The notes below the pieces were generated by a model that made no database searches, was not told where the DNA came from, and was given only the letters and a program-made list of their open reading frames with translations. From Otis tarda (Eukaryota > Chordata > Aves > Otidiformes > Otididae): DNA of 64,000 bases. The DNA is taken from assembly GCA_026413225.1 (NCBI GenBank), contig CM048553.1:21452501-21516500 (forward strand). The letters are read 5' to 3'. The first letter of the stretch is position 1. Every line of letters begins with the position of its first letter. Of this stretch, positions 47,201-59,845 are shown piece by piece. The position numbers were made by a program, and so were the translations under genes.

Positions 47201-47915
47201 TTGCCAAAAAAATAATCTAAAGATTTAGAATTAAGTTACAGCAGCACTAGGGCTTTGCTGACATAAGCCAGGAACCAGCCAGAATCATGCAGGGGAGAAG
47301 CCAACATAAGAGTGGCTAAAAGCCAGGGTCTGGTCCATCTCCTTCATCTGAGCTGTGCCAAGAACAGCCCATAATCAGGGCCTAAATATTTATAAGAGTT
47401 CTCATCCCATTCCTGTCCAAAAACACTCTTTCACAGTAACGCACTAGAAACAAAATTATTTCTCTTTAGTATTTCCTAATACTCTTATTTACTTTTCCTT
47501 AAGACATCTCATTTGGATTCCTTGCTCGGAGCACAAGATAAAGCAGGTTTCCTGGTGGGTGTATGAGAGTGAAGTGCTGTGATGATGATATCCTTACAGA
47601 ATATATCATACAGCTGGTGCACAGCTAGTCTTCTCACCAGCAGATGAAACACTAGCTGGCAATAAACCTCACTCTTATTATAATCGAAGAACTGCTCAGG
47701 TTTAATTCTGGGTTGTATGCAGCAAGAGTTACTAGAAAAGTATGAAATAAAGTGACGCAGAATTGTAACCATTTGCTCTTTGTAAGATGTTGTGGTTTTG
47801 TGTAGTGAGGGGGGCCTAAGGTGGTAGCTTCTGTAGGAAACTGCTAGAAGTCGCTCCCCTTTGTTCAGTGGACTCGACCGGGCCTAGGGCGGATCTGCTG
47901 CTGGCCAAGGCCAAG

Positions 47916-47968
47916 CCAATTGGTAGCAGAATGTTCCATGATAACGCCTCTGCAATAACGTATTTAAG
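47916..47968 (+). promoter_or_regulatory. Candidate LTR promoter (CCAAT and TATA-like box)
   Basis: CCAAT at 47916-47920, within AAGCCAATTGG, is followed 41 bp later by TATTTAAG at 47961-47968. This is the usual order of a retroviral U3 promoter, and transcription would run antisense to CACNB2. Seen as motifs only; activity is unknown. Confidence 0.5.
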
Positions 47969-48705
47969 AAGGGGAAAACAGAAAAAAAAAAAAAAAAAAA
48001 AAAAGAGAAGAGAAGATGTGAAGAAGCTGAGCAGGGGCAGAGGCACAGAGGGGGAGGGTGGCGGACTGGGCCCAACTCGGCCCAGCCTGGCTGCAAGAAG
48101 TGGAGAGGAGATGAGATGGATGATGTGAAGAGATCCTGAGAGGTGTCTGCCAGCCTGTTGTGAAGAACTTTTCCTGTGAGAGAAACAGCTGCAGATGCCA
48201 AGGTCAGTTCAGAAGGAGGGGGAGGAGTAATGCGGCTCCTGGCCAAGATTCCCCTGCAGCCTGTGGTGACAACCATGGTGGAGCAGGTTGTCCCCCTGCA
48301 GCCCATGGAGGTCCACGGAGGAGCAGAGATCCACCTGGAGCCCGTGAAGGACCCCACATCGGGGGAGGTGGATGCCTGAAGGAGGCTGTGGCCCATGGAG
48401 GGCCCGCTGGGACAGCCGTTCTCCCTGGAAGAGATGACCCACGCCAGAGTAGTTTCACAAAGGACTGTGGCCCGTGGGTGGGACCCCGCAATGGAGCAGG
48501 GGAGGAATGTGAGGAGTTCTTCCCTCCAGTATGAAGCAGCGGTGTAAAACATCGCATGATGAACTGACCACAACCCCCATTCCCTCTTCCCCCCTGTGCC
48601 ACTCGGGGGTGGGGAAAAGTAGTAGAGATAATGTTAAGCTTGGGAAGAGGGAGGGGTGGGGGGAGGTTATCTTGTTCCCTGTCTCATTCTCCTGCTGGTT
48701 TTAGT

Positions 48706-48711
48706 AATAAA
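48706..48711 (+). terminator. LTR polyadenylation signal AATAAA
   Basis: AATAAA lies in the 3' third of the solo LTR and is followed by the T/G-containing stretch CAAGTCTGTTTTGCTC, as expected for the R/U5 part. If the TATA-like box at 47961 is real, R would be unusually long, about 0.7 kb. It acts, if at all, on plus-strand transcripts. Confidence 0.55.
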
Positions 48712-51039
48712 TGAATAGTCTTCCCCAAGTCAAGTCTGTTTTGCTCATAATGGTAGCTTTAAGGATTTTCTCACCGTCCTTATCTCAAACCTCGAGCTGT
48801 TTTTTCTTATATTATCTCCCCCTATTCTCTCGGAGGGTGGAGGGAGTGAGAGAGAGACTGTGTAGTCTGGTCCTGATTGGGGCTGAATTACAACAAAGAA
48901 AAAGAGACATGGCATCAAAATGCAAAGCGGTGGTAAAATCTGAGTTTCTAAACATTTTTAATTTACTCTTCTTTCTTTGGTTCAGTGGACTGAATTTTCT
49001 GTGGGCATGCAGGGACACAGTTCCTTAGACTGAACTAAAGCAAGCAGAGCAGCCCATGCTCAGTCTTACCAGGAAATCAACCTCCACAAGATAATACCCT
49101 GTATGATATGACAGCCTGTCTATGCACAGTTGTTTTAGCCATGGACAACAGGAATCGCACATACAAGCATCTTGTTGATAAGCAGCTGTCATTTACATGC
49201 TTACATGTCTTCACCTATAGTTGCAACAAGTTATCCTGGGAAGTGACTGCCATTGGCATGAGAATCACCCCTCCTCCCCTATAATTCCCAAATTGTCTTG
49301 CTCTTTATTTTGTAGGACTTAGTTTGTATAGAGAAACCCCAAATTAGTTTGTCATCGCCACATACTATAGAAGGGAGAACACCCAGAGGAGGACGAGGAT
49401 GCTCATCAAGGGACCCTCATCACTTCTTTCTCCAGCTGGCCAATGGCAGTCTCCTCTTACTTTATTTTTCCTCTCCTTCTCTCCTGTTTTTTTTTCTTAT
49501 TTTTCCCCCAAAGTACCTTTTGCTATAAAGAGTTGATGTACGTCATCAATGATTGATCTAGTGATACAGCCTTGTGCACGTAAGCCTACCTCAACACCCT
49601 TTATGCATCAACGCCATTCACATGCAATACAAAGAATTAGTGGACAGCAAATATGGTTTGTTAACAAGCAACTAAAACCCTGCATACTTGAAAGCTTCAA
49701 AAAGAACAATTTTAAAATTCCTCCCTCTAGTATCAAAATTATATAAAATCCATGGCTATACTCCAAGGAGATCTGCAATCCTTTTTGAATTGCTGGTAGT
49801 CAACCAGAAGGTTGTAAATGGCCGTTATGGCATAACTCACGTGCACAAAGTGATACAGGGATACAGGAAAACAGATGGAGCATGCTGCTCTTTATTTATT
49901 TTTAAATCGAAATGAATTTTATTAATAGTCATATTCTATTTCCATTTTTACTTAAAGAAATTAAGAGACTGGAGTGAAGCTTAAAAGTAGAATATTAAGC
50001 TGCAATGCTGTTAAAATGTTCTATTTTTGTGAATAAAACCTGCTTACAAGATATGTAGAATGGACAGACAAAATAAAATCAGTAGGTATTATTTAAATAA
50101 TATATTTTAATCTTGCTTTACATTCATATTTCATGCAAAAAAAATACTCTTCTTTGCTAGTGTGAATAAAACTTTTAAAATTGGTTGATTGGTATCAAAT
50201 TCAAGATTTCTAGGACTTGTTTTTATGTCTTTGTTCATTTTCTGAGTCAGACATTGGAAGACAAAAGCATGTTTTACTGATTTTCATCTAAAATTAATCC
50301 TTTTCTGCACAATAGGAATAAAACCTACTTAAAATTAATAAATACAAATACAATATTAACTTCTGTGGCTTTGTAATTTTTGTATTACTTTAATGTAACA
50401 TTAGCTTAAGCTTTAAAATGCTTATTGTAAAATAACACTTATTTAATACAGTGCATGATATCATGGTGGGTTTATAAAGGTCGATTTCACATGAAACAAT
50501 ACCGAGTGTGTACCTAATTAATCAGCATCCTTTAATTTGTTAAAACCTGTAGACAACTCATCTGTTCACATATCACTAAACAATTTACACAATTTTTTTG
50601 TTGTCACTTTGCTTTCTTGCCAATATGGTAACTGAAAGGAACTAGAAGTCCACTGCATAACAAAAATCATGTCTTAATTAACAAAATAGAGTTGTGTGAT
50701 AATTTGTATAATTAGAATTTACATGAAGGAGATTTCCTTTCCAGAAAATGCTATGAAAGATGTTGCCTAGCATAACAAATACGTAGACCTTCTCTAAGGT
50801 TCAGAATACTCTGTGAACTAGACTGTTGAAAGTCTCTGATTTAAGGATAAAATTAAGAGGAAAAAAAAAAGCCAAGGAAGGGAAATAGAAGAGACACGTT
50901 ACAAGCAATCAAGCCTGGAGAAGGTGATAAAGGTTTTACTTGAATAATTACCAATCATGCATAGATACGTCATTGTCTTAACGGCATATTTAAACTATGG
51001 AGAGATTTACTGAGAAGGGAGCTAGGCACGATAAGAGTA

Positions 51040-52420
51040 ACACCTTTCAATGTGCTGGAAACCACAAGTAAAGAAAACAAAATAAAAGAGGCTCTTCTAG
51101 ATTTGTTTCTAACCAACTGGTAGAAACTGTTTAAGAATACGAAAGTGGAAAGAAACAAGTGCTTATGAAATGGAAGAACTCATCAAGAGCGAGGAAAGAG
51201 TGATAACAAGAGAATGAATGCAACGGTCTCCAGGTAAGCAGATTTTAATATACTTTCAGTGTATTCTCAAGTATAACTGCTTCCCATGGGAAGCAGTTCT
51301 CAAGAAAAAAAATTAGTTCAGGAAAATGACAGGTCCTCAGTGAAATAATATTAAGGGCACAAGCACAAACTAACCTATATGAAAAAAAGACAGAAAGTAC
51401 ATAACCTGAAACTTAAGAAAGACTACTAAAGGGGAAATTAGTAGCAATACGATAGAATAAACAAATAGGGAAAAAACTCAGTACAAAATTACATACAATT
51501 ATTAGCAATATTAATAATACATTTTCCTCCTGTTTTTAAATGTATAATAATAGTAAAAAGCAGATCAAGAAAATAATTTTATCACCAAAGGAAAAAAATC
51601 TAAAACTCTATATTCTTGACAAAGTAGAAATACCATGCATATTTGGTTCAGTCTTCAATTTTTAAGAAGTCCACTTTCTGCATGTTTAAAGGGCAAAAAA
51701 ACCTCCACAAAAAAAACCAAATGAAGAAACAAAGAAATAACTCCCCAAAAAACATCCTGATGATGAAGGAGTAAAAATTAAGAGGAGACAAAGAAAAGCA
51801 CAGGTGAGAGAGAGGTTTAATAAAACTCCAGCTACAGAATATTTTGCTCTGGCAATCTTCGAGCCATAGCAAGTGGGGGAAAAGGACTATGACAAACAGA
51901 AGAACAGTTGTGCTAACTTCAGTTTTTAGAAAAGCATTATTAAAAGTTTATGCAGAGAAGACAAGGAAAACCTCTATAGCAAAATACGTTACACAGCCCT
52001 AGCTTCTTTCTATAGGAGAATACAAAGACAGCAGAGAATCCTCTCTCTACTGGACTGACAGATGCTCTGAACTTTGCTTCTCTAATAGTCTCACAAGCAA
52101 GAGTTAAAAGTATTGCTGAAATAAGGGGATTGCACAACGGATTAGAAAAGTTAACAGTAGGTTGCTATCAAATATGGAAGATGGATTAATTGATTTTCTG
52201 CAGCTTTTTATCCCTTGTCTATTACTATTTAGTATTTCCATTAATTATTTGCATGACAGGATACTGAATGTCCTTCTTAAACTTACAAATGATACTGAAC
52301 TGGGAGAAACTAAAAGAACTGTGGAAGGAAGTAGGAAGACTTCAAAAGTGTTTCTAAACTGGAAGAACAAGTCAAATGAAAAAGACCCCAATTTAATTAG
52401 GAAAGCTGCAGATGACCAGA
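51040..52420 (+). pseudogene. Strongly decayed CR1-clade LINE ORF2 relic
   Basis: Two fragments in the same orientation resemble CR1-type ORF2. At 51088-51120 the frame reads EALLDLFLTNW, like the (G)ALLDLLLTN motif near the end of the endonuclease domain. At about 52220-52320 it reads SINYLHDRILN and LLKLTNDTELGE, like the palm segment FINDL...LSKFADDTKLG. They are 1.2 kb apart, close to their spacing in CR1. The catalytic FADD is altered to LTND and stops interrupt the rest. The uninterrupted frame 52162-52608 is therefore read as a chance survival, not a gene. No tail could be defined. Another non-LTR clade such as L2 or L3 is possible. Confidence 0.5.
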
Positions 52421-52971
52421 CAGCACTCATCAGCTCTGTAAGTAAGAAATGTTTAATTGACTTGGCAGTCATCCTAACGACAGGATTTAATGACTGGATC
52501 ACATTTAGAAGTGACTGTCATACATGTGTGAAAGACAATACCCCATGGAAGATGATCAGGCAAGAATACAGCCCACAAGGCCCAAAACAATCTTTCCACA
52601 TGATTTGAGAAGGGCTGGGGCCTTATCCAGTACATGCTGCACCATTTGCTTCAAGAGGATGTAGGAAGGAGAGAAAGAGTTCGGACAGGAAGAGCAATGA
52701 TGATTAGAGGTGTAGAAACAGCAGGGAGAACACAGAAACACTACTCATTTTCTAACTGCCAGAAGTTTTTAAAAATAAGTTACACAAATACCTGTAAGAA
52801 ACTGCTTAGGTACAACTCATCCTGAGTTGATGTAGAAGAACAGACATCTTGAGAATGCTCTGAAATCCCTTTAAGTCTTAATTTTATTTTACTGTGTGAG
52901 CTCTTTCACATTTGCATGTTTATTTAAAAAAAAAAGAATTAAATATGTCAATCTTAAACTCATTTAATTTT

Positions 52972-53022
52972 AGAAAAAAAAAAAAAAAGAGAAAAAAAAG
53001 AAAAAAAAAAGAGAAAAAAAAA
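52972..53022 (+). repeat. A-rich low-complexity run
   Basis: About 50 bp of A interrupted only by single G bases or GAG (GAAAA..., AGAGAAAA...). It follows the decayed LINE by about 0.5 kb and could be an old retroposon tail, but no element with a defined end is visible before it. Confidence 0.85.
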
Positions 53023-56000
53023 CCAGAAAGATTACATCAACCACCAGGCAATGGACTGGTGAGCTAGTGGTTGAACTTAATGTTCACAAAACACTCAAAC
53101 TCTCTCTCTGTTTCACTATTTCCACTTGCTTGGTCAAACTCAAGCTGGGCTTCACGAAGTCACCAGCACAGATAATCTGTTCTATCTTGCCTACCTCTTA
53201 TTATTGTTTTCTATGAACAGAGATACTTCTAGTGATTTTTTTTTTTTTAACCTACTTTCTGTCTCCAAGGCAAACAGACTGGCTCTATATACGTATGTAT
53301 TTGGTTATTTAATTATCCTTTTCTGGTACTTTATGGACTTTTCATGTGTTTATTCATGTGGCATCTAAGTGCTATATATTAAAATTCATAAAAGCATTCA
53401 TATGCAGCTCACAATGGCTATATGCAGGCAAGGAGAGAAGCATAAAAAAAGACTAGACCCAGAGTGACAGAAGGAAAGATTTTTTTTTTTCTTCTTGGAT
53501 CCTAAAAGAGACAAGGTGGAGTATATTTCAACAGAAAAAGTTACGAAGTTGCTGGGCAGAAAACAAGCCTTAAAGAAAAGACTAGCCCTAGGCAGAAGTT
53601 GCCTTTCTCATTCCGAGCTTTCTCAGTTTCATGAAGTTAATTGCTCTAGTTTTAAGTAGCTCCAGGAGTTTTGAGCAGATTTCAGGCTCAGATTTCAGCA
53701 ACACATGTTTTTGTTTTGTTCCTGTCACTGTGATAAGGAGGGCCAAGACCATGGCAAAGGAACGGAGTCACCAGGAAGGAGAGGGAATCCCGCAGGCAGA
53801 TTGCTCCTATGTGGAGAACTGACCAAGGCCGGTTTGCTGCAACGCTGCACAATTCAGACCATGACAGCATGCAGAGGTTACAGCTCTAGAACAGAAACCC
53901 AGGAGAGATGGAAGGAGCTGCAACCCAAGTATCTCAGGTAGTCAGTATTATCTTCTGGGAAGAAGCGAGACAGCACACAGGCCAAACACCTGCATATTGT
54001 TCATCACTTTAGACAATCCTGGTCACGAGATGCTGCAAGCGACTTCACTGGCAAAGAGACTTCTAGGTGGTATGACAGCTTAGAGAGAAGATATGGAAAA
54101 GGGATCTCATGCAAGGGTTCTGGATGCCCCCAACAGCACTAAGCTGCTTCTCAGATAAAAAAAAAACACAAACTATTTCCTACTGACACTTTTCTTTCAT
54201 ATATGAAAGGTTTGTCCACTGTATGGAACTGAGTAGAGAGAAACAGTGATGTGCTGCCTCAGCAGTCAAACAAAAGGCTTTAGGTGTATTTAAACATGTC
54301 TCCAAACAACATAATTCACACCAGTACAGTTTACACCAGAAAGTACTTCTGCCTGTGCTGGAATAGCCCCAGAGTACTACTGACTAAGTTTCAGGCAAAT
54401 AAAACTGTAAGGAAGCAACTTGGAGAACTGGTTACAGTTTGTGGGAACATCTGGAAAAACGGCAAAGAAAGGAAGGGAAGAAAATGTAGAAGCACTTGGC
54501 CATCTTTGGGGATTGGAGAAGTAGCACATTAACCTTCAGCACTGAGGTTGGTTGTTGGTAAAGTACAGCACTCTGCCTCATGTGGAAGGCTGCCACGCAG
54601 GCTGATGGGTGTGGGAAGATACATGACTTGGTGGGAAGCACAGGCCAAGATCCCTGACCCCATGAGGAAAAGGGTCAGACTAATGCTGAAGAGACAGTCC
54701 TCTCCAGGGACAAGCAGGGAGAAAATGTCACTCTGTAGTAGGTCAGGTAACAACTTACTGAGACACAGAACATGGGGAAAAGTGGCCCATAAAGCCCTCC
54801 TTGGTCCTTCACAATAAGGGGGCTGCCCATGTTTGTAGGGAAGAGAAACAGATGAAGCTGACCACAATGGTGGCAGGTGTATCTGTGATCAAAAAGGTCA
54901 CAAAAAGACAGAAACAAAATGGGAAGTACGTCAGGAGAAGGAAGCTCAGAGGAACTAGAAAAAATAGCCAAACATCCTGGATTGCTGAATCCAAAGGAAT
55001 CTGAAGTTTAACCAAGAAGTTAACATTAGTATTTAGCCCTGCCTACAGATCCAACCCACAAAACCTAACACACAGAGAGAAAAGCATCTGGTATCTGCTA
55101 TTCCCAGGCTGGTCCCAATCCTAAAGCCACTAGACAATGCAGTGATTTCAACACCCAGACTCCCAAGAAACAGGCAGGGAAAAGGACAAGAGATGTGAAC
55201 GAGGTGGTACTCAGGAAGGCATTTTCTTCAGGATTATCTGCTGCAGGGAAGCTGACATAAGAGGTCAGGTAACCCTGCCTTGGCCTCCATGGGCCAGACA
55301 GGGAAGTGTTAGAACTTGCCAGTCCAAAGCTTTTTACACCCACCAGAAAAGTGACATTTAAAACACCCTGAGGGCTGGTAAGACTGTCACAGAGGAAAAA
55401 TAAATAAATAAAAAGGCAAAGAAGATAAAAGAAGAGAGATAGCTTAAGCTGTGAAAGAGTGTCTTAGGAGAGAAATTTATGGGATGCTGTTCTGTCACTT
55501 GTCTTTGAGCTGCAGCTGACCGAGCTCGCTGGGCTACTTGAAGCAGGCCCAGCATGTGAGGCGGCACTACCCTGCATCACAGCACTGCTCATGGAGAAAA
55601 TTAGTAGAAAATTAGCTGGCCTTTAGCTTTACCACCGACGTGATTGTTACAGAGCTGTCCCCAACTGGAAAAAGTACAGCAGCCAGTAAAGTAAGGACAG
55701 TCCCTATTGATCAAAATATATTTTAAAATTCATGCCCCCTCCTCCTTTTCCCTCTATACTTCCCACTCAGCACCATCAACTGTTGTGCCAAGCATTAAAG
55801 GAAGGTCATAAGCATATCCACAGTGCAAAACTGTTCACTATCTGCCTGTTCTATGCAGCTTGGCAGAACTTCTTGCTAAAATGTGTATGTGTTAGACCCA
55901 GGGGGCACAGAGAGAAAAAAAAAAAACCTGGTGAGCAACCAGAATCCGAAAAAACTCAGTGTTACAGTGAAATGCAGCTACCAAAGTAGCTGAGGCATTT

Positions 56001-59000
56001 TGATGGACAGTGGCTTGGCCTCAGTTAGACATTTTTGTCATGTCGCCCATCCTCCCCAGTCACAGCACTGCAGTCAGGTGGGTACGAAAAAAATGAATTC
56101 TAGCAAGCGCAGCCCCGCGTGGCAGGACTAGCCCTGGCTTCACTCCCAGGGCCAGAAGCAGGTCGGGCAGCTAGTCTGTCACCCTATGTGTCGATTGGGG
56201 CTTTTTTGTTGTATAAAGCTAATTAAAAATAAATAAATAAATAGATTAATTAATTCATTTCCAGTTGTTCGCACTTTGCAATTGGAGGTACGAAATAAAC
56301 ACCATGTAACTTTTCTCATCAGTTACGAAAGAGTTTAAGTTGAAAGTAACAATTTTATTGCCCCTTTTTACTAGACCAGATTGGTAAAACGTGTTCTGGC
56401 CATGTAACTCAATGTTCTCATAAATCCCCCAAAGTTCAACCTTTTCTGATTTACCAGCACCAGTATTATTCACTCACACTTTTTATTTTTCTACACAGGA
56501 TCAAATGAGCCATTTCTGAATTCAGGAGTAAGAGGATGGTGGCTTTATAGTGGTCTTTATCAGGACTGTATTTTTCTTTGCTTTTGATATGCAGAAGCAC
56601 TGGAATTATGAGAAACCAGCAGACCAAAGGAAAAGTGTTTCTGAGACTTTAACACTGGGTGCCCAAGGGAATGAGGCTCACAGCATCATAGTGAGAGGCT
56701 GTGTGCGACTGTGCTCTGGTGCTCGCCTGTGCAGCCATCCCACACACCATGACCTCTTCACCCATTAAGTTTCCAGTCTTTCACACAAATTTGATAGAGG
56801 GAGTAGAAGTCTATGTATAGTAAGTCCTTTTAAGCTGTGTGATGATAGGTGAGCAGGTAAAAGCAAAAAAAAAAAAAAAGTGTAAACAGTTTAACTAAGG
56901 CACAAATGTCAACCTCACTTTGCAATCAAAAGTCAGCCACAGAAAAAGAGCGTTCAGTTCTAGTCCTGGAGAACTCCTTTGTTTTGATGGTAGTACAGTA
57001 ACATGACAACCTCAACAAAGAGAAATTCAGTATGGATAAGGATCCAGGGTCTACAAACTGCATTTATTATCCTAAATGCAAATCAAGTTAAGTATTAAAC
57101 TCGACCAAAGGTAACGTTAAGACATTCTGGAAAAAGCTGCATTCTTTTAAGCAATCTGTGAGAGTGTTTTTCTGCCCTATGTTACAAGCAAGCAGTGAAG
57201 AGCACACTGCCTTTCACCGGCTTATTACATTATACCAGATTTGAACCATTAGCACTGAAACCAACCAATGAATTCCTCGGGAAGCAGAAGCCGTAGCTGA
57301 CCCAGTAACCCTTGAGAGGCTTAGGAAGAGCTTAGAGCCTTTAAAAGCATAGCAGACACAAACACCCGGCAGATCCTCCATCATAAATATTGTTTCCTCT
57401 CTGGAAAGAGAAAATCCTGCCACACCAGTAAAAAGACCTTGGAAGACACATCATTCTTCTCACAGGGGGATATTTAGTCAGACTGCTGAGAGAAGCATAA
57501 TCCCATGGGACACAGAAAGGGAGGGAAGAGAGTGAGGGGACTTGTAATTCCTGGGAAAATGTCTCATGAGGTCATGAGATTATTGCTGATCAAGCCAAGA
57601 AAGGGGATGCAACTGTTCCCACAAGGAAGAGGGAAGGAGCAAACAACATAAAACCTTTAACCTTTTTGTGCACCATATCAAAGTGGTCAACTAAAGGGTA
57701 ATGGTAGCTGACTGACTTTCACATCCCATAACCTCACAGACCACTAGACCTTCTGGCCTTGTCATTTCTCTCCCGTCAGCATTTCATAAGCTGTTTCAAG
57801 TACTCTGAATATTTTACCTCTCTTGTTCTTTTTCTTTGGAACTCATCTATTAGATCAGACTGGCATAGGTCTGTTTACCTGTTTTCCTTCTTAATCTTAT
57901 ACATCACTGGACAAATTAAGTCCAAGCTATCAATATCTGACCTTAAAGAAGAAACAATTCAGTTCATTACAGTAAAACTTGTACCCAGTGCCAAGAATAG
58001 AAAGAGGCCAGGAAAGTAAACTCCCATGTTAAACTAGGCCTGGCATTCCTGTAGATGTGCAATGTGTATAAAGGAAAGGACTAAAATCTTTCAAGTCTTA
58101 GAAATTACTATCCATTCCTTCGCATACAGAGGAAAGTGAGAACATTCACAAGTAACTGTGGTCTTGGAGGTGCAGGCTAACGGGTCTCCTCTGAACAGGC
58201 AATATGACAATATCTTAACATTATAGTAAGAAACCTGTGACTTAGCTACCTTTTTTTTTAAACATATGCTACACAAAATGTGTGATTTTTCTGTTCACCT
58301 TTACAGGCAACTTGCACACAGGGTAACTATGCTCCCAGACAGAAGACATAAGCGAAGACAGCAATGAAGATATGCCAGTTCAGCAACGATGTCCCACTCC
58401 TATGCACTTCACCATTTCTTGTCCTCAAAATGAACACTGTAGTCCTTCACACAGCATGTCTTCCCTGTTCCCACCAGGACATCCAGGAGCTCTCTAGCTT
58501 TAACTACATGCATTCTCTTGGTCCTCACAGACCTTTTTACAGCTTAGAGAAGTTCCCAGCAGGCTCCTGGATTTCACTGTCCTGATCCCATTCCTCCAGC
58601 TCAAAGCAAAGCAGCAGCCAAAACCCTCATTGCTCCCCTGGCTGCCAGGCTGTGTGGGGAAAGGACACGATCCCCCTCCATAGCCCAGTCCAGCCTAAGC
58701 CTTTCCAACCCAGCTGCTCTCTTTGCCTCTGGCAGTCCTGTTCTTCAGAAATCTCACTGACTGCTGCAGTGCTACCACTGACTACCTCTTCCCATTCAGC
58801 ATCATATCCCTGCTCCTTCCTGGCTCCCTGGTTTCAGAGAGGATGGAAACTAACAGTGGTTTTCGAGCTAAATTTCATGGTTGCAGTGTTAGAACATCCT
58901 GCAAACGTTAAACAACCTTACTGAATGCCGCTTGCTGCCTTTGCAGGGGAACAAAAGTCAATGCGATTCCCTGGCAAGCTAAAATGAGCAGGATCAGTCT

Positions 59001-59784
59001 TGGTTTTTCATCACCCTCTCAGCAAGGTAATACCTGACAAAATGTTCTTATTAAAGTATATTGAAGCATGGCCATCTTCCACATGTACGTCCAAGGAAGA
59101 CAGAACGGCACAGCAAACCATGACCAGAAATTAGTCAAGTGGAAAATGCAAGTACGGTCTGTAAAAATAACTGAGGAAACACTGTATTTGTCTTGACCAA
59201 AATGCAGGTTATAAAATCCTTATTGAACTCAATGGACTTCATTAATTGTGAAATGGCAAGGTGGACAAGTTGCATAAGTTTCCTGTAAGAAAATAATCCC
59301 ATTATGGAGACAAAGGGAGGCAGCCCAGATCCTCAGAGCACAGCCAGCTCCCGCCCGAAGGGACAGGGCGTCACAGCTGTTGGCTGGTGCTGCTCTGCAA
59401 ATGTGGCCGCTCGGCAGTGGCTCCCAGAGTCTGCAGCCTGCTCAGCCTCCAGGGAAGTTGATGCCTCCACACCGGGCACAAAACTCCTTTTCTCATCCTC
59501 TTGCATAACTCAGCTAAAATACAAAATTCAATAGATAGTATGTGCATTATTTAAGAAAATACTGTACAGGATCTTAATCAACAAGACTGTTTAGGGTTAA
59601 CACTAAGCAGATATTTCCACTAGAACTGATAGCAGAGATGCTGCTCTCCAGCCTTGGTTATGGCATGGGAAAGGCTGCTACTGAAAACTAGATAAGAGAA
59701 AGCAATTCAATGCTTCCCAATTTTGTAAGCACTCCATGAAGGACAGATCCCCAGCCTCTCTGTTCCTGCCTTTTGACCAATTTT

Positions 59785-59845
59785 CTATTTCTAATATAAA
59801 TATTTCTAATATATCTATTTCTATTCACAATTTTCTGTTTCTAAT
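59785..59845 (+). repeat. Degenerate (ATTTCTA)n low-complexity tract next to the mini-LTR
   Basis: Repeated TTTCTAAT/TTTCTATTT words run up to the start of the mini-LTR; the CTAAT that forms its target duplication is one of these words. The CTAAT after the element lies outside the tract's other copies, so the duplication still counts, but the repeat context lowers its weight slightly. Confidence 0.7.

Larger units (their letters stand above)
47788..48895 (+). mobile_element. Solo LTR of an avian endogenous retrovirus, about 1.1 kb
   Basis: The element begins TGTTGTGG and ends TTACAACA, so it has TG...CA ends and a TGTTGT/ACAACA terminal inverted repeat. AAGA stands directly before it (47784-47787) and directly after it (48896-48899), a probable 4-bp target duplication; the related mini-element has 5 bp, which would suit an ERVL-like family, so the group is uncertain. 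Inside are a CCAAT box, a TATA-like TATTTAAG, a run of 23 A, a GC-rich part with recurring GGAG(C)AG and CCCGTGG words, and AATAAA. There is no gag, pol or env next to it, so it is a recombined solo LTR. Open frames inside it (for example 48160-48534) are not retroviral genes. It is antisense to CACNB2. Confidence 0.88.

Noticed and set aside
47884..48602. Long open frames on both strands (up to 229 codons)
   Set aside because: They lie entirely inside the solo LTR and arise from its GC-rich repetitive middle and the poly-A/poly-T run. They match no gag, pol or env pattern.
52162..52608. 148-codon plus-strand frame as a possible gene
   Set aside because: It shows a decayed LINE polymerase motif with altered catalytic residues and no start context or introns supporting a gene. 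Treated as a relic.
54529..55015. Several overlapping frames of 67-112 codons on both strands
   Set aside because: No motif or signal typical of a known family, and no LTR ends or polymerase motifs in the region. Not supportable as genes or as a mobile element.
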